Shown: positions 45,931 to 58,310, counted from the stretch's first letter. The stretch is 64,000 nt of DNA from Datura wrightii (GCA_035772735.1 JASDFA010000010.1:125341501-125405500); one strand, 5' to 3'. The notes: generated from the sequence alone by a model not told the origin. Numbers and translations are program-made.

Positions 45931-47879
45931 TTCAAATAATCGCAAGTACCAAGCATGGGTTATGCATGATTGACCTAATCAAGGTAAATGAAACTTCATA
46001 GGTTGAGGACTAACCTAGTTAAGAGAAACTTAGAGAGGAGTCTTGAAAATAGATCCGTACATTAAAGAGATAAAAGAGAGAGTTCTATTGGTGGAGGGAA
46101 GGATTCTTTGAATATTATCTTGCCAACGGATAATACTTTTCAAATCTTCAAAGAAAACACAAAAGATGAAGTGTATTATTAAAAACAAATGAAGTTTCAA
46201 TGTGTATATTTTACCAGCCAGGTTTGAGTCATTCAGCTTGAAAAAATCTCCCTTAGAAAGAAGAGAGAAGCCTATTTATATACTAGATAATACCGTCAAT
46301 AATAGAATAAGGGAAAAGGAAAAAAAATTCAAATAAAGATCAATCAAGGGGCATATTCATTAATTAGCATGATCCCCTCAATTTGGTATATGAAGATATA
46401 CATAGATAGTGCATTAAATCAGTTAGGAATGACCATAATCAATCACAATCTTTTTCTGTTAATTAGCTAAAGTAATTGGATCATTTTGGTGGCGAAATAA
46501 ACCAACTTACTAAAACTAATCAAATACTTAAAAGCTGTATCAACATTACCAGACATGATTTCAAAGTTACCATTAATAACTGGAGAATATTTACACATTC
46601 GCCCTACTAAGTACAGATTTTCACATTACCATATTTAGCACATAAAAACTGTCATGACTTCACTCAGGAAAGGAAAGGAGAATATTCAAAGAGGTTAATA
46701 GAGAAGGAAAATATTTACAATAATTAGTTATATAAATTTTCTCTTAATTATCAATGGGAGAAATCAATCAACAAAATTAACCAATTGCTAGAGCTATTCT
46801 TAGTCATAATAAGGAAAGAGAGATAATTACAGTATCAATCAAAGAAAGAATTATTCTTAATTAAGGTAGGAGAGATAAGATATGTATGAGACTGAAGTTA
46901 CCATAAGCAAACATATACTTCATCAGTTAAAGAAAGGAGATGAATCAGTCATACCAACTTTCTTTAAACAAGAGCAGTTACAATGTAAAACAAATAACAT
47001 ATAGATGCAAATAAATATATAATCTAATCAAGGTAAACAGGAAAAAGAAAAGTCAGACAATGAAAATCTTCCTTAAATTATGATGGATGAATCAATTGGA
47101 TGTAAAATTACCATAATTGAACAAATACCGCAGTTTTCGTGTAATTAAAACCATAAATCTAGGACCTTAGATTTATCATATACGAGATTTTCCAAAATAA
47201 AATTTACAATGAAATGATGACAAGTTTGTACAATGATATTCAAATAAGGAAAAATACAATGTCATAGAGTAGACAAAAATCTTAACTTGGCATATTTAAA
47301 TATGTAAAATTTATTATGACTGAATTTTAAAGGAAAGGGGAATTCACTAAACAAACTTTTATTTACGGCTCAACTTGTAGCACAGAGGACTGAACACAAC
47401 CCAAGGAATATCAGATTGCTCAAATAATAAGTAAATCAGGCAATCAGGCAGTCTATAATTATGTATACACAATGAACACAAAATTTCTAATCAAGTTGGT
47501 TATCACAATCACCAGAATCAATCGTTGCTCATAATATTTATTGATTTTTAAATACAACAAAATCAAAGTGTATATACGAAGTCAGTCACCCAAGAATCCA
47601 TTCAATCAAGTAGCATCAAACAACGAATAATGACTAACTAGTGAGCATTTTAGATCTAGGATTTAACTATGAATGAGATTAGGAACTAGGGAAAGTCATG
47701 GCCTCACAGCCATATAGTATCCAAAAATAAAGGATTTAATCGCATAAACATGAAAAAAAAAGAACAGAAAACAAGAATGAATTATTAAAATATTAAAATG
47801 TCATAATGATATTTTGGTCTTTCTTTTGTCCGAAATTCTCAAGGTGTCACTGTTTGCCGATGGGCTCTTGGCCAGAGAT

Positions 47880-48480
47880 GGACGGAGAGATGGAGGGAGA
47901 TCTGGTTCAAGGACAATGGCGAAGGGAAGAGGAGGAAGATGATACGGGGATGGTGGTGTTATTTGGGCTGTTGGATATTTGATTTTCGGTCATTGGTTGG
48001 AGAGGGACAACAACGACGCAGCAGAGAAGAGAAAGGAAAGGGAGAGGGGAAGATGAAGGGAAGGGCAGCGACGGTGAGTTAGGTGTTGGTGTCTGGAAAT
48101 TTTGGTTTCTGGCTGGTGATGGTGAGGATGAAGAGGTGAGGGTGAGAGAGAACAGAGGGAGTAGGCGATGGGAAGGGTGGCAGTTTAGTGTTGTTTTTCC
48201 ACAGCCGGAGAGAAAAAGAGAGGAGAAAGTGGTGGTGGCAGGAGACGAAGGAGACGACGGGGAGAGGGAAAGGTGCGACTGCTCTATTGGTTTCGATTGG
48301 GTGGAGACGGAGAAGAAAAGAGGGGAAGATCTGGTGGCGAGGTGGTGCTGTGGTGGTCGCCGGAGAGGACGAGGGGGACAAGGAAAAGGAGAGGGTGCAG
48401 CGGCCATCTTTTGGGAGAGGGAAAAAATGGGGAACCCCTTAGGGTTTTGGGGAAGAAGGGGATAAGTAAGGAAATACGTT
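47880..48480 (-). other. Pyrimidine-rich segment of the solo LTR
   Basis: The minus strand is C/T-rich and gives Ser/Pro-rich frames (longest 48407-47907, starting MAAAPSPFPC). It is preceded by CCCTAAGGGGTTCCCC. In plant LTRs such tracts often surround the transcription start. The frames are most likely composition artefacts. Confidence 0.45.
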
Positions 48481-50587
48481 AGGGTTAAATTAGAACCGTT
48501 GGATCGAAATGGATGAATGGATGGGATTAAATGTTAAGTTTTGGGTTGGGTTCCGGATTTAAATGGGTCACCCGAATTAGGACAAATGGGTTAATTAAAT
48601 TGGAATTGAATTGGGTTAAGATTGTAACCCAAAATTGACTAAATTGGCTAGAATTGACATAAATTGAATAGGAAGTGACCAGCTTTTAAATAAATTGAAT
48701 GAATTGAATAGCAAGTGGCTAGAATTTAAATAAATTGGAGGAAAGTGAATTTTAGCTGCTATTAAATTAATAAATATACTACACTTGTAAATAATTTAAT
48801 AAATAGATAATAATGTAATTTAAATTATAGGAAAATCACATAAACATTATTATTAATATAAATAAATCCTAAATTTGAGTAGACTCATGTAAATATTATA
48901 TAATTAAATTATTATATAAATAATTTAATGACTAGGAGATAAAATTAAAGTTATCAAATATTATAAAAATTATATTATTAACATAAATAATTTATAAACT
49001 TGAGTAATATTCTTAGGCAAATAAATTTGTAAAATTTAGCAAAAAATATATAAATAGTTTATTAAATATATATTTTAAAATAAGGGTGTATATTAATACG
49101 AAATATATTATATACGACATAATTAAAAAATTAAAATTAATACAAATTATATGTACATATATATGTAATTTGAAATAATTTTCGCAATATCACGATAATT
49201 AATTATTTTATAACTACAAATGCAAGTAGAATATTTACGTAAAAAAGGTAAATAAAATATATGTATGTAAGTAGCATATAAGGGCGTAGGGAGGTCAAAA
49301 TTGGGTGTCAACAAAACCTAGTTCCAAATACCAATCATCCACAAAATGTACCATCCACATAGAAGAATCCCACACTCACTGTCCAAAATCCACCTGTTGA
49401 TCAGATATTGCCACCAACAACCATTTTTCATACCCCCACACTACTCGAGCCTTACTCTATTCCTATAGAAAACCCAGAGCTTGACCATTATGATGAAAAG
49501 GAGAGGGAGTGGAGAGTTAAGGAAGAGAAGCATGAGCAAAATATCAAGACAATGAAGGAAGAAATAGCAAAGGCAATGAAGAAATTTCACTATTCACCAG
49601 ACACCATTGGTTTGAACTATGAAGATTTGTACATTCACCCAGACTTGGACTTACCCGAAGGTTATAAGGTGCCAAAGTTTGACACCTTTAATGGATTTGA
49701 CAAGACCTTGGCTCATTTGAGGGGTTATTGTGATCAATTGGTAGGAGTTGGCAAAAATGAGGCATTACTAATGAGGCTCTTCAGCCGCAGTCTAAGCAGA
49801 GAAGCTTTGGAATGGTTCACTTCGAAAGAGCTAAGACAATGGCCCAGTTGGAGAGCTTTGGCCAAAGACTTTGTTGAAAGGTTTGCCTACAATGTGGAAG
49901 TTTTCCTAGATAGATACTCCCTTGAGAAGATCAAGCAGAAATGTAAAAAATGTAATTATGAGTACACGTACCGATGGAGAAAGGAGGAAGAAAGAGTCAA
50001 GCCTCCTATGTTTGAAACAGAGATCATAGAGGTATTTGTGCATATGCAAGAACCAAAGTACTATGATCGAATGATACTCGTGGTTAGGGGTAAGTTTTCC
50101 AAGTTAGTGATAATTGGAGAAACGATTGAGGATGGAGGTCCATTCTCGACACCTCAGTGCGCTACTTCAAAGAAGGTAAACACTCTTCTTGACTTAGTAT
50201 TTTTTTTCTTAGCATTTTATTTTTGTATGTTTCTAATATTGATTTGTAAGTGTCAATATTTATAGGAGTAGGTTTAACTTCTGTCTATAATATGACATTA
50301 TATTTGATTGGGAGTTTGATGTATATTTAGATAGGAGTTTAGGTGTTTAAAGATTTTTTTATAGTGCACAAAGCATAGTGTGTTTCACTAATTCTTTAAA
50401 AGAGGTAGATTTGTAATGTCCATCTATTGCACCTTCAGTTAAAATTTGATCCTTTGCTTTATTCGTAAGGTCAGTTCAAGAGTGAGCTAAATGTTTAAAA
50501 TTTGATGTATATAAAAAATTTTGAGTTTCATAAAAGTATTTAATTTGGTATGATAACCCTTTAGGTAATAGTGCTCATCACTTTGCT

Positions 50588-50669
50588 TTCAAAAAATGCA
50601 TTAGTTTATTATTACCTTCATGCGTGGCTTCAAAAAATGCATTAGTTTATTATTACCTTCATGCGTGGC
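50588..50669. repeat. Perfect 41-bp tandem duplication
   Basis: Units 50588-50628 and 50629-50669 are identical. Copy A's LTR has a single copy near 34645. Confidence 0.9.
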
Positions 50670-51199
50670 TATCTTTGGTGTCGATTAAGTGTTAAAAGAT
50701 TGGTTATTTTAAAGGGTCGATCCTATTAAAGCAGATTGATTTCATATTTGCTTGAAGTCGTGAATGGTATTCCTAAAATCAAAAGGGCATCTCTTTAACT
50801 TGTACTAAGTTCCTTTTATACTCTCTTTAGGTTCAATATTTTTTTCTAATATGTCATATCTATTTTCGGTTGCAATTAGCTTTAGTCATAATTCAATTTA
50901 ATCAAAGTTGATCGTTCCTAAATCTACTTAAGGTTTAGACATATTTTTTTTTGCAAAACTACTATGAACTGCTTTGCCTTGTTGTAAAAGTCTTAAATTT
51001 CTTCCGAATTATCAATTGTCAATTTTCTTTTCAACTCGCAAAGGAGATAATTATCTCAATAGTGTCTTTCCCTTTCTCCTTTTACCCCTAGTTACTGTCT
51101 TCCATGCCTATGATATCAATAAAAGAAATATTGCATTTTTTTCCTTCTGTTAATCCATTATTGTCTTGATGTAAGGGAAAATATCCCTTTTAAACATAT

Positions 51200-51200
51200 G

Positions 51201-51232
<32 letters not shown>

Positions 51233-51259
51233 GAGAGAGAGAGAGACACACACACACAC
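51200..51259. repeat. Palindromic compound microsatellite
   Basis: (TC)9, then a TA run, then (GA)7, then (CA)n. The TC-TA-GA block can fold into a long near-perfect hairpin. The same place in copy A (39229-39260) has only short TC and TA runs. Confidence 0.88.
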
Positions 51260-53083
51260 TATATTAATCCAACTTGCTTTAGTTATTAGTGTAAAATATC
51301 AATTTTACTTTTTCTATCATAACTGCTAGTGGAGATCTTTATTTTTAGCTGAGGTTTGATTTCTCTTAAGAACCACTTTAGCAATATGTGTTAAGTTTGC
51401 TTAAAAATTTTTTACATTGATCAGATAATTAGTATATATATGAATCTACCAACTTATTTTACTTGATCTCATGGTAGGATATAACCAAATAATGGCTGTT
51501 TTATTTCTAATTGTTTTCCTGTTAAAAGATTAGATTTGCTACTAAACCTTTAATTACGTTGGTATGTGGTTGTCTAGCTCAGTTTCCTCTTTGTTGTTGT
51601 TTGATTCCCTAATGGTTGATTAGTGTTAAGTTCTATATTTATTTGTCCCACATTGTGATGCAATAGTAATCTTTGAACAATCTATTATAATCAAATTTGA
51701 CAATATTAAATTATTAGTTTTTAGTTTTGTTTGAATTCTCAAAGTCTACTTGTGTTATGATGTGCCAAGCTTATTCAGTCCAATTTTTACCCATGTTTTT
51801 ATCCGTATGATCATCTTCGGATAAATATCCTTTTTTAATCTCAACTTTATATGTTCCCAAAGCAGCTCTTAAATGTTAAGCTTTTTAAATCAAATTATTA
51901 CAGTTTACTTAGTTAAATAATTTGAGTAGTACTTATTAATTTTTCTTTCTTTATGCATGAAATGGCTTGAGTTTGGGTCTAATTGGACTATCTTCCACAT
52001 AATTGTGTTCAGGCCTACGGTCTGATATAATGTTACAACTCCTTTGAGTCAGCCTTTTTTATCCGGATAAAGTAGATTTGGAGAAAGTTTGGGTCAAATC
52101 CCAAGTATATGTATAAGGGTTATAACAGAAGCAGCCTTAAAAAGGCTCAAGTTCGGTGTAGAATATAAAATAGTAATAGCCCTTTCCTATTTCAGGTGGA
52201 CAGCAAATGGGAGTTGGGTCATGACCAAAAGCTTGAATTGTTAGGATTTTTGGATTTAAACCCGAATCTCATCCTTACTTTCTTATTATTGATGTGAATA
52301 CTAACACTTTGAAAGTTTTTTTTAAAAGATCTAGATGTATTCCTAAGTAGAATGGAGATTCTTAAGCTTCCAAATTAATTTTTAGCCATATCTCTAATAT
52401 GGGTTAAATAACAAATTTACTCTACTTGTTGAAAGTTTCGAAGAACTTTTTTCCAAAATAAGGTTTGTTCTATGTGACTTTTTTTTAATAAAAGTTGAAA
52501 AAAGGGTTTTCTCTATAAAAATTATTTTTAATTAATCTTTTGTCAAAGTATCATGACTCATTTTTACTTCTATTATAAATTAGACCATACCAAAATTAAT
52601 TTCAAGTTTAAACTTCTTTTTTTTTAAAGGAAAATATTCATATTTTTATTGGTCTATGTACATAGTTGGGTTAAACAAACTTGGAATGTCTTCTATTCTT
52701 TTAGAACTTTCTAAAATTCAAAAAGAGGGTTAAATATAAATAAATCTCCAAATGTTATTTCTCTCAAATGAGTCACTAAATTTGGTGTTAAATTTAACTA
52801 CTTTCAAAATTTTACATATAAGTTATATACTTTTAGCCACAATATGTTTCAAATTTGTCAGTTAACGCATTAGCAGATTTTTTAGAGTGCCTAACAACTT
52901 CTTTAAAAAATTATTTGAACCCTTACTCAGCCTCTGATTTTAAATAAAGGTCTTCTAAAACTCTTCTTTTAAAAAAATGGTTTCTTAATTTCTATAATAA
53001 TTAGGTGGCGACTTTGTCTTTTCACAAAATTTGCCAAGTTATGAAATGTTTTGAATGCGATCTTAAAAACGGATCGTAATAGA

Positions 53084-53101
53084 TGGCGACTCCGCTGGGG
53101 A
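53084..53101 (+). other. Primer binding site (tRNA-Arg type) of Ogre copy B
   Basis: TGGCGACTCCGCTGGGGA, the site reported for Ogre-type elements, follows the LTR by a few bases. Confidence 0.85.
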
Positions 53102-53606
53102 TTCATTTAGGTTCTAACCAAAGGAATTTTTTTGACATTTTATGGCTAACCTTATTTGCTTATTTGTTAAATTGTGTTTTATCTGTTCACCTTTATATAA
53201 ATTGTCATTGCATTGATGACATACTTCCGCCAATTGACATATACTTTTATCAAAAAGGGACATGCAGGGCACACCCGTATTATATATAATACCAAATTTT
53301 TGGAACACTCTAACGGCTAGTTGATTCGCAGATCGGCAAACAGTCGTCATTATTTTACCTCGAGTTGTCTGCTTGGGTACACATGTCTATTTTCACAAGC
53401 CAAATATTAGTTAACTAGAGTAGAGAGAAACCAAAACCCTTTATTTAGAGCATTTTCCTAAGTTGGCCCAATACCCAAGGTGTATTAGGTCCATTAGAAG
53501 ACCACCTTGAGTCTAAACGGCCTCCGGCCAAATAGACAATCATCCAACTATGTGTTTAAATTGAAGGATGTATAGGGGAAATTCTAATTCTTTCTTTATT
53601 TTGTAG

Positions 53607-54755
53607 ATGGCTAGAAGATTTTTGAAATTTGACATGGTAACTGAGGCTTCGAAGATGATTAAAATATGGTGGAAAGACTTAGACCAAGAGAAGCAAAATG
53701 ATGTCACCAACAACATAGTACATCTACCCTCACTTCTGGAAATAGATACCTGTCTAGGTCTAATCTAGGTTATTACTCAGTACTGGGATGGTGAATGGTT
53801 GGTTTTCTGATTCGGGGATGTAGAATTGACACCAACTATAGAAGATATTAGGGATATCTTAGACACCGTCGGGATGGAAACAAAACAACAGATAAAACTG
53901 GATCACAACATTCTAATTTCGCATAAGGAAACTACTAAGGAGATTTTAAACATGTTACTCCTCATCAAAGGAGATTGGCTACGAGGGTCAAACATACCAT
54001 TGGTAGAGTTCTACTGGCGCTTTGGCCAATTGAGTGGGTTTGAAGATTTTATGAGGGAGTTTCACACTTATCAGACCTGGGATGACACTCGAGCGTTGGC
54101 TTTTTCATTTGGTTTTTAGGGACCATGGTGTTTCCTTGGGACAAAAACCATGGCATTGATCCTCGCGTGGTCAAAGTCGTCCATGCAATATGTTACGGTA
54201 TTAAGAAAGGAAGGGGAATGAAATACTTCTCTTTGGCTCCAATCATATTGTCTTATATCTACTACTCTCTTTGAAGATGCAAAAGTGGACATCCCTTATT
54301 TCAAGGTTGTAATTTATTACTACAATGGTGGATGACGAAGCACCTCCTCAAAGATGACAAAGAAGAATAAGCATTGGGAATTCAAAATAGGAGTGACAAC
54401 ATCGAATTTCATGACATGAGATTGAGTATAAGAAACTTTCGAAGGAACCAAACTAAAGAGGCATCGTCTAAATTTCTCTCTAAACTAAGAGAAGGAGATG
54501 TTTTAAAACTTTGTCTCAGCAAATGTCGTAGTATGAGGAGGACGACTTCCTTTCCTAGCACTAATGAGAATTAGAGGAATCCGTCCTTATGCACCAGCTA
54601 GAGTATTAAGGCAATTCAGAAGCAGACAAAATGTACCTCAAATAGGAGACATGGGGAAATATATGATTGATTACGAAGAACATCCTTACTACCCCAGATC
54701 AAAAGCAACTAAGAATTTCTTCTCCGACCGTAACTTATCGAAAGGGAAAGAGAAA
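53607..54755 (+). pseudogene. Ogre ORF1 of copy B
   Basis: ATG 53607 reads MARRFLKFDMVTEASKMIKI and continues through LDQEKQNDVTN-like residues that copy A has lost. The main part (53826-54119) holds PTIEDIRDILDTVGMETKQQ and LRGSNIPLVEFYWRFG. Frameshifts follow. A later part (54374-54690) includes LRQFRSRQNVPQIGDMGKY. About 1.1 kb present in copy A is missing here, so the end of ORF1 runs directly, in frame, into gag (PYYPRSKATKNFFSDRNLSK then MTGNTTEETG). Protein function is unknown. Confidence 0.75.
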
Positions 54756-56909
54756 ATGACTGGTAACACTACCGAAGAGACTGGTTTAATAGAAATAGCC
54801 ATCAGGGATTCAATAGTAATTGATTAGAATGAATTGATTGCGTAACTGGTGCAACAGGTAGTAGAGATGCGGGAGGAAATGCAATAGATTCGGGATTTGG
54901 CTAAGTTAGCCATCACAGCAAGCACACCCACTCCCGCTGAAAGAAGACTTCCGTCTCTCTAAGCTCTCCAATACCCAATTACTTCACTACCCATATCACT
55001 GCATCTATCACTTCATTTTTCAAATTACCCACCATCAATTTAAGTACCCAAAATCCATTAAATGCTAGCAGCTCATATCAAACCCCACCTTCCCCTGCCC
55101 AAAACCCAGTTCCAAATACCAATCGTCCACAAAATGTACCACCCACATACCAAAATCCTACACTTATTGTCCAAAATCCACCTGCTGATCAGATATTGCC
55201 ACCAACAACTATTTTTCATACCCCCACACTACCCAAGCCTTACTCCATTCTTATAGAAAACCCTAAACTTGACCATTATGAGGAAAAGGAGAGGGAGTGG
55301 AGAGTTAAGAAAGTGAAGCATGAGCAGAATATCAAGACAATGAAGGAAGAAATAGCAAAGGTAATTAAGGAATTTCACTATTCACCAGACACCATTGGTT
55401 TGAACTATGAAAATTTTTGTATTCACTCAGACTTGGACTTACGCGAAGGTTATAAGGTGCAAAATTTTGAAACCTTTAACGAAGTTGGGAATCCCTTGAC
55501 TCATTTGAGGGGTTATTGGGATCAATTGATAGGAGTTGACAAAAATGAGGCATTACTAATGAGACTCTTCAGCCGCAGTCTAAGCATAGCAGCTTTGGAA
55601 TAGTTCACCTCGCAAGATCTAAGACAATGGACCAGTTGAAGAGCTTTGGCCAAAGACTTTTTTGAAAGTTTACCTACAATGTGGAAGTGGTCCCAACTAG
55701 ATACTCCCTTGAGAAAATCAAGCAGAAATCTACAAAATGTTATTGTGAGTACGCGTACCAATGGAGAAAGGAGGAAGAAAGAGTCAAGCCTCCTATGTTT
55801 GAAACAGAGATCATAGAGGTATTTGTGCATATGCAAGAACCAAAGTACTATGATCGAATGATACTCGTGGTTAGGGGTAAGTTTTCCAAGTTAGTGAAAA
55901 TTGGAGAAACGATTGAGGATGGTCTAAAGGCTGAAAAGATTCTTAGGATCTATGCACATACAGGGTCTTCTGGGTTCCTATGGAAGAAAAAGGAAGATGT
56001 ATCTTAAGTGTCCTTTAGCACAAACACAAGATTAAGAAAGTCATTCGGATTTCACCCCAAAAAAACCCAACAATTAGAAACCTAACCCCTAGCTCCACAA
56101 AATCCTTACCCTGTCTTTTATGCTCAACCCAATCCCCAAATTCCATCCCTAAATTACCAAAATTCCCAACCAAATTACCAAGCTACTTCCCAAAACTACC
56201 CAAATTACCAACCAAACATCCGAACTCCAAATCCACAAAACTACCACCAAGTTCCTCCACATACTCACCAAAACAACTATAGCATTCCTTGTCCAAACCT
56301 CGAAAAGAAAACTCCCTGAAATTTTACACCATTAGCCAAAAGTCGAACCCAACTCTTTGAAAGACTGAAAGTAGCAGGGTTAATCCAACCCATTCAACTA
56401 GACCCACCAATACCTATTCAAGATTCTTGAGAGCTGATCAACATTGTGCATACCATTCCGGAGGTGCTGGGCATACCAGTGAGGATTGCATCAATTTGAA
56501 GTATAAAATTCAAGACTTGATTGACCAAAAGGTCATCACCCTTCAGACAGTTGCACCGAATATCAACAACAATCCTCTACCGAACCACGGAGGAGTGACT
56601 AGTAATATGATTGAGATCAATGAAGAGTGGCTCGCAAGTAAATCCATAATACAGGCGATTCCAGAAAATATAGAGAAGGTTTTGGTTGCCTTGAGTATAA
56701 GTGAGAAACCCAACTTTGTGGTAATGATAAGACCACACCAAACTTACGCTCTAGTCCATGCCAAAAAGGAGTTTGTTGTAGAGGTTGCAGTTGCACACGG
56801 GATGACTCATTCAGGCAGATGTTACACCCCAAAAGAATTGGCCAATGACTCATATAAAAAGGATCATCGAAAAAGGCCAATCACTGAGGGAGAGGCTGAA
56901 GAGTTTTAG
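54756..56909 (+). pseudogene. Gag of Ogre copy B
   Basis: It starts at ATG 54756 (MTGNTTEETG). The capsid domain at 55196-56007 matches copy A (SPDTIGLNYENFCIHSDLDL, RLFSRSLSIAALE, VFVHMQEPKYYDRMILV), with a TAG at about 55601 and a frameshift at about 55670. A Pro/Asn/Gln-rich linker follows (56040-56330). The nucleocapsid-like knuckle is HCAYHSGGAGHTSEDC (56442-56489), the C-x2-H variant typical of Tat gag. The rest to 56909 is the usual Gag-protease linker. Stops make it non-functional. Confidence 0.82.
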
Positions 56910-57545
56910 AGAAGAATGAAGACGAAAGAGTACTCAATTGTAAGACACCTAGAGAAGACTCTGGCACAAATCTCTATATGGGCGTTATTGATGAGTTCCC
57001 AGTATCTTAGGTAGGCATTATTGAGAGTTCTTGATGAAGCGTATGTGCCCACATATACAAGTAGTAAGTACCTAGCTTCTATGGTGAGCAAGGTTATGGG
57101 AGGTCATTGCATATGCTTCAGAAAAGATGAATTACCATTTGAAGAGGTTATGCACAACAAAGCCCTGCATGTCACGGTCAAATATTGTGACAAGATCATC
57201 AATAGAGTATTGATAGATGATGGGTCTGGATTAGACATTTGTCCTTTTTTCGCACCTACTTAGTTGGATTATGATTTGGGAAAGATCGCCAAAGCCAGAT
57301 CAATGTTAGGGCATTTGACGGAGGCTAAAGAGATACCATTGGGGAAGTCAATTTGTGTATCCAATTGGGACTCATAGAATTTCAAGTTATGGACATCACT
57401 ACTAGCTAAAACTTGCTCTTGGGAAGTCATGGATTCATATGACCGGAGCTGTTTCATCTACTCTTCACCAGTTAATAAAGTTCGTGTGGAAAAACTATAA
57501 GGTGATTATTTACGGAGAAGGAAGCTAGTCGAACCATTCAAATGT
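56910..57545 (+). pseudogene. Aspartic protease of Ogre copy B
   Basis: The open part 57021-57263 has ALHVTVKYCDKIINRVLIDD followed by GSGLDICP, the D-x-G-S active site of Tat-type protease. A TAG at about 57261 and further stops at about 57375 and 57498 interrupt it, with frame changes between. The catalytic Asp is present. It would process the polyprotein. Confidence 0.75.
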
Positions 57546-57548
57546 CTC

Positions 57549-58011
57549 GTGTCAATGATTGAATATGTGCCAAGAGGAATAGACTTCCACATTGTTGAGA
57601 TTGTGAATGCTACGGGAGAAGACCTAGCCCTACAGACTCTAATGCCTCCTATTTACAAGATGCTTGTGATGATTATGCTAAGGAGTGGTTTGGAACCTGG
57701 ATATGGCCTAGGGAGGAACTCAAATGGAATTATTAAACCCATTCATATCCCAGAGAAATTGTTCAAATATGGTTTGGGTTATGTGCCGACTGGGGAAGAT
57801 GAAGCAAGGGTCGAGAAGAAAAAGATTAACCAAGAGCTATCGAAATTGTTGCCTCATTTGTACCAGTCTTTCCCTGTTTGTGGATTCTACAAGTGATGGT
57901 CTTGGGGAAGGAATTGAAGATCTCTTTGAAGATTGTGATGTGATCCCAGAAGAATTCACCAATACGCCAAGGATCCGGAAGGCTAAGCTTAGAGAACAGT
58001 TGCAAAACTAG
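57549..58011 (+). pseudogene. Protease-RT linker with G-patch-like motif
   Basis: The 115-residue frame carries MLRSGLEPGYGLGRNSNGI at about residues 43-61, a G-patch-like glycine motif found between protease and RT in some Tat/Ogre elements. The frame shifts at about 57890 and continues as DGLGEGIEDLFEDCDVIPEE to 58011. Its role, perhaps RNA binding, is not established. Confidence 0.65.
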
Positions 58012-58310
58012 ACATCCACTTCGCTCGTGGCTCCTCGATAATCTTGGTAGAGAAAGACAAAATTTAGTTTTTCCAAAAATCGGTAGTAGTTCGAATGAGG
58101 CCCGAGACCCACCCTTTATGTTTTATGTTCCTCAATACTATTTTACATTTCCAAAAGGCATGGACCCCTGCTTGTATAGGTTGTTTCCAAAGGTTTTTAG
58201 TGTTTTTAATTTCAATGAAGCCTCCCCCTATTTCTAAAAATTAATTGTGATTTATCTATTTTTCTTTATTTAACTCTTATTACCTGACCTGGCTCATTTG
58301 TGATTTCAGT
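58012..58310 (+). other. Candidate Ogre intron between protease and RT
   Basis: Ogre elements are known for an intron between protease and RT. The region here is noncoding and T-rich and ends GACCTGGCTCATTTGTGATT then TCAG at 58310, a good acceptor with a branch-like CTGAC-type string. I could not fix the donor. Confidence 0.4.

Larger units (their letters stand above)
44145..49313 (-). mobile_element. Solo LTR, Ogre/Tat type, 5.2 kb
   Basis: The + strand reads TGTCGCGCC...GTGTCAACA, with a perfect AAACC target duplication (44140-44144, 49314-49318). Copy B lacks it at the same gag position (about 55109). On the minus strand it starts TGTTGACACCCAATTTTGACC, like copy A's LTR at 33108, and near its end has TTAGGTGGCGACTC, like both Ogre LTRs. 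It also carries ACGTTTGACCTGATT and GGATACGTAGGCGCC (44625-44665), related to the 3' noncoding DNA of copy B at 62025-62060. No retroelement genes are inside. Confidence 0.9.
33108..50135 (+). mobile_element. Ogre/Tat LTR retrotransposon copy A (5' part only)
   Basis: It consists of LTR, tRNA-Arg-type primer site, ORF1 and gag, and stops inside gag at 50135 where the LTR of copy B begins. An ORF upstream of gag is the hallmark of Ogre elements within the Tat lineage. It contains two solo LTR insertions with perfect target duplications (35153-39162 and 44145-49313). Pol and the 3' LTR are absent. It starts only 20 bases from the CACTA terminus. Confidence 0.82.
43794..50135 (+). pseudogene. 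Gag of Ogre copy A, split by a solo LTR and truncated
   Basis: The N-terminal part starts at ATG 43794 (MTSNTTEETG) with a coiled-coil-like AQLAQQVAEMREEMQQTGDL. After the solo LTR (44145-49313) the capsid part runs from 49408: LNYEDLYIHPDLDLPEGYKV, then FDTFNGFDKTLAHLRGYCDQ, RLFSRSLSREALEWFTS and VFVHMQEPKYYDRMILV, the Tat-type capsid. At 50135 it joins copy B's LTR, and the reading frame continues about 43 codons into LTR DNA before a stop at 50265. The capsid half is one of the longest undamaged frames in the window. The usual C-terminal knuckle is deleted. Confidence 0.85.
50133..53082 (+). repeat. LTR of Ogre copy B, 5' truncated
   Basis: Its first base corresponds to 34189 in copy A's LTR, and the alignment continues to the primer site. 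It lacks the 4 kb solo LTR. It carries a 41-bp tandem duplication (50588-50669), a palindromic compound microsatellite (51200-51259) and the TTAGGTGGCGACT echo at 53001-53013. Confidence 0.88.

Noticed and set aside
47907..48482. Long Ser/Pro-rich and Arg/Glu-rich ORFs on both strands
   Set aside because: Strand-asymmetric purine/pyrimidine composition opens several frames at once. It is inside a solo LTR, with no domain.
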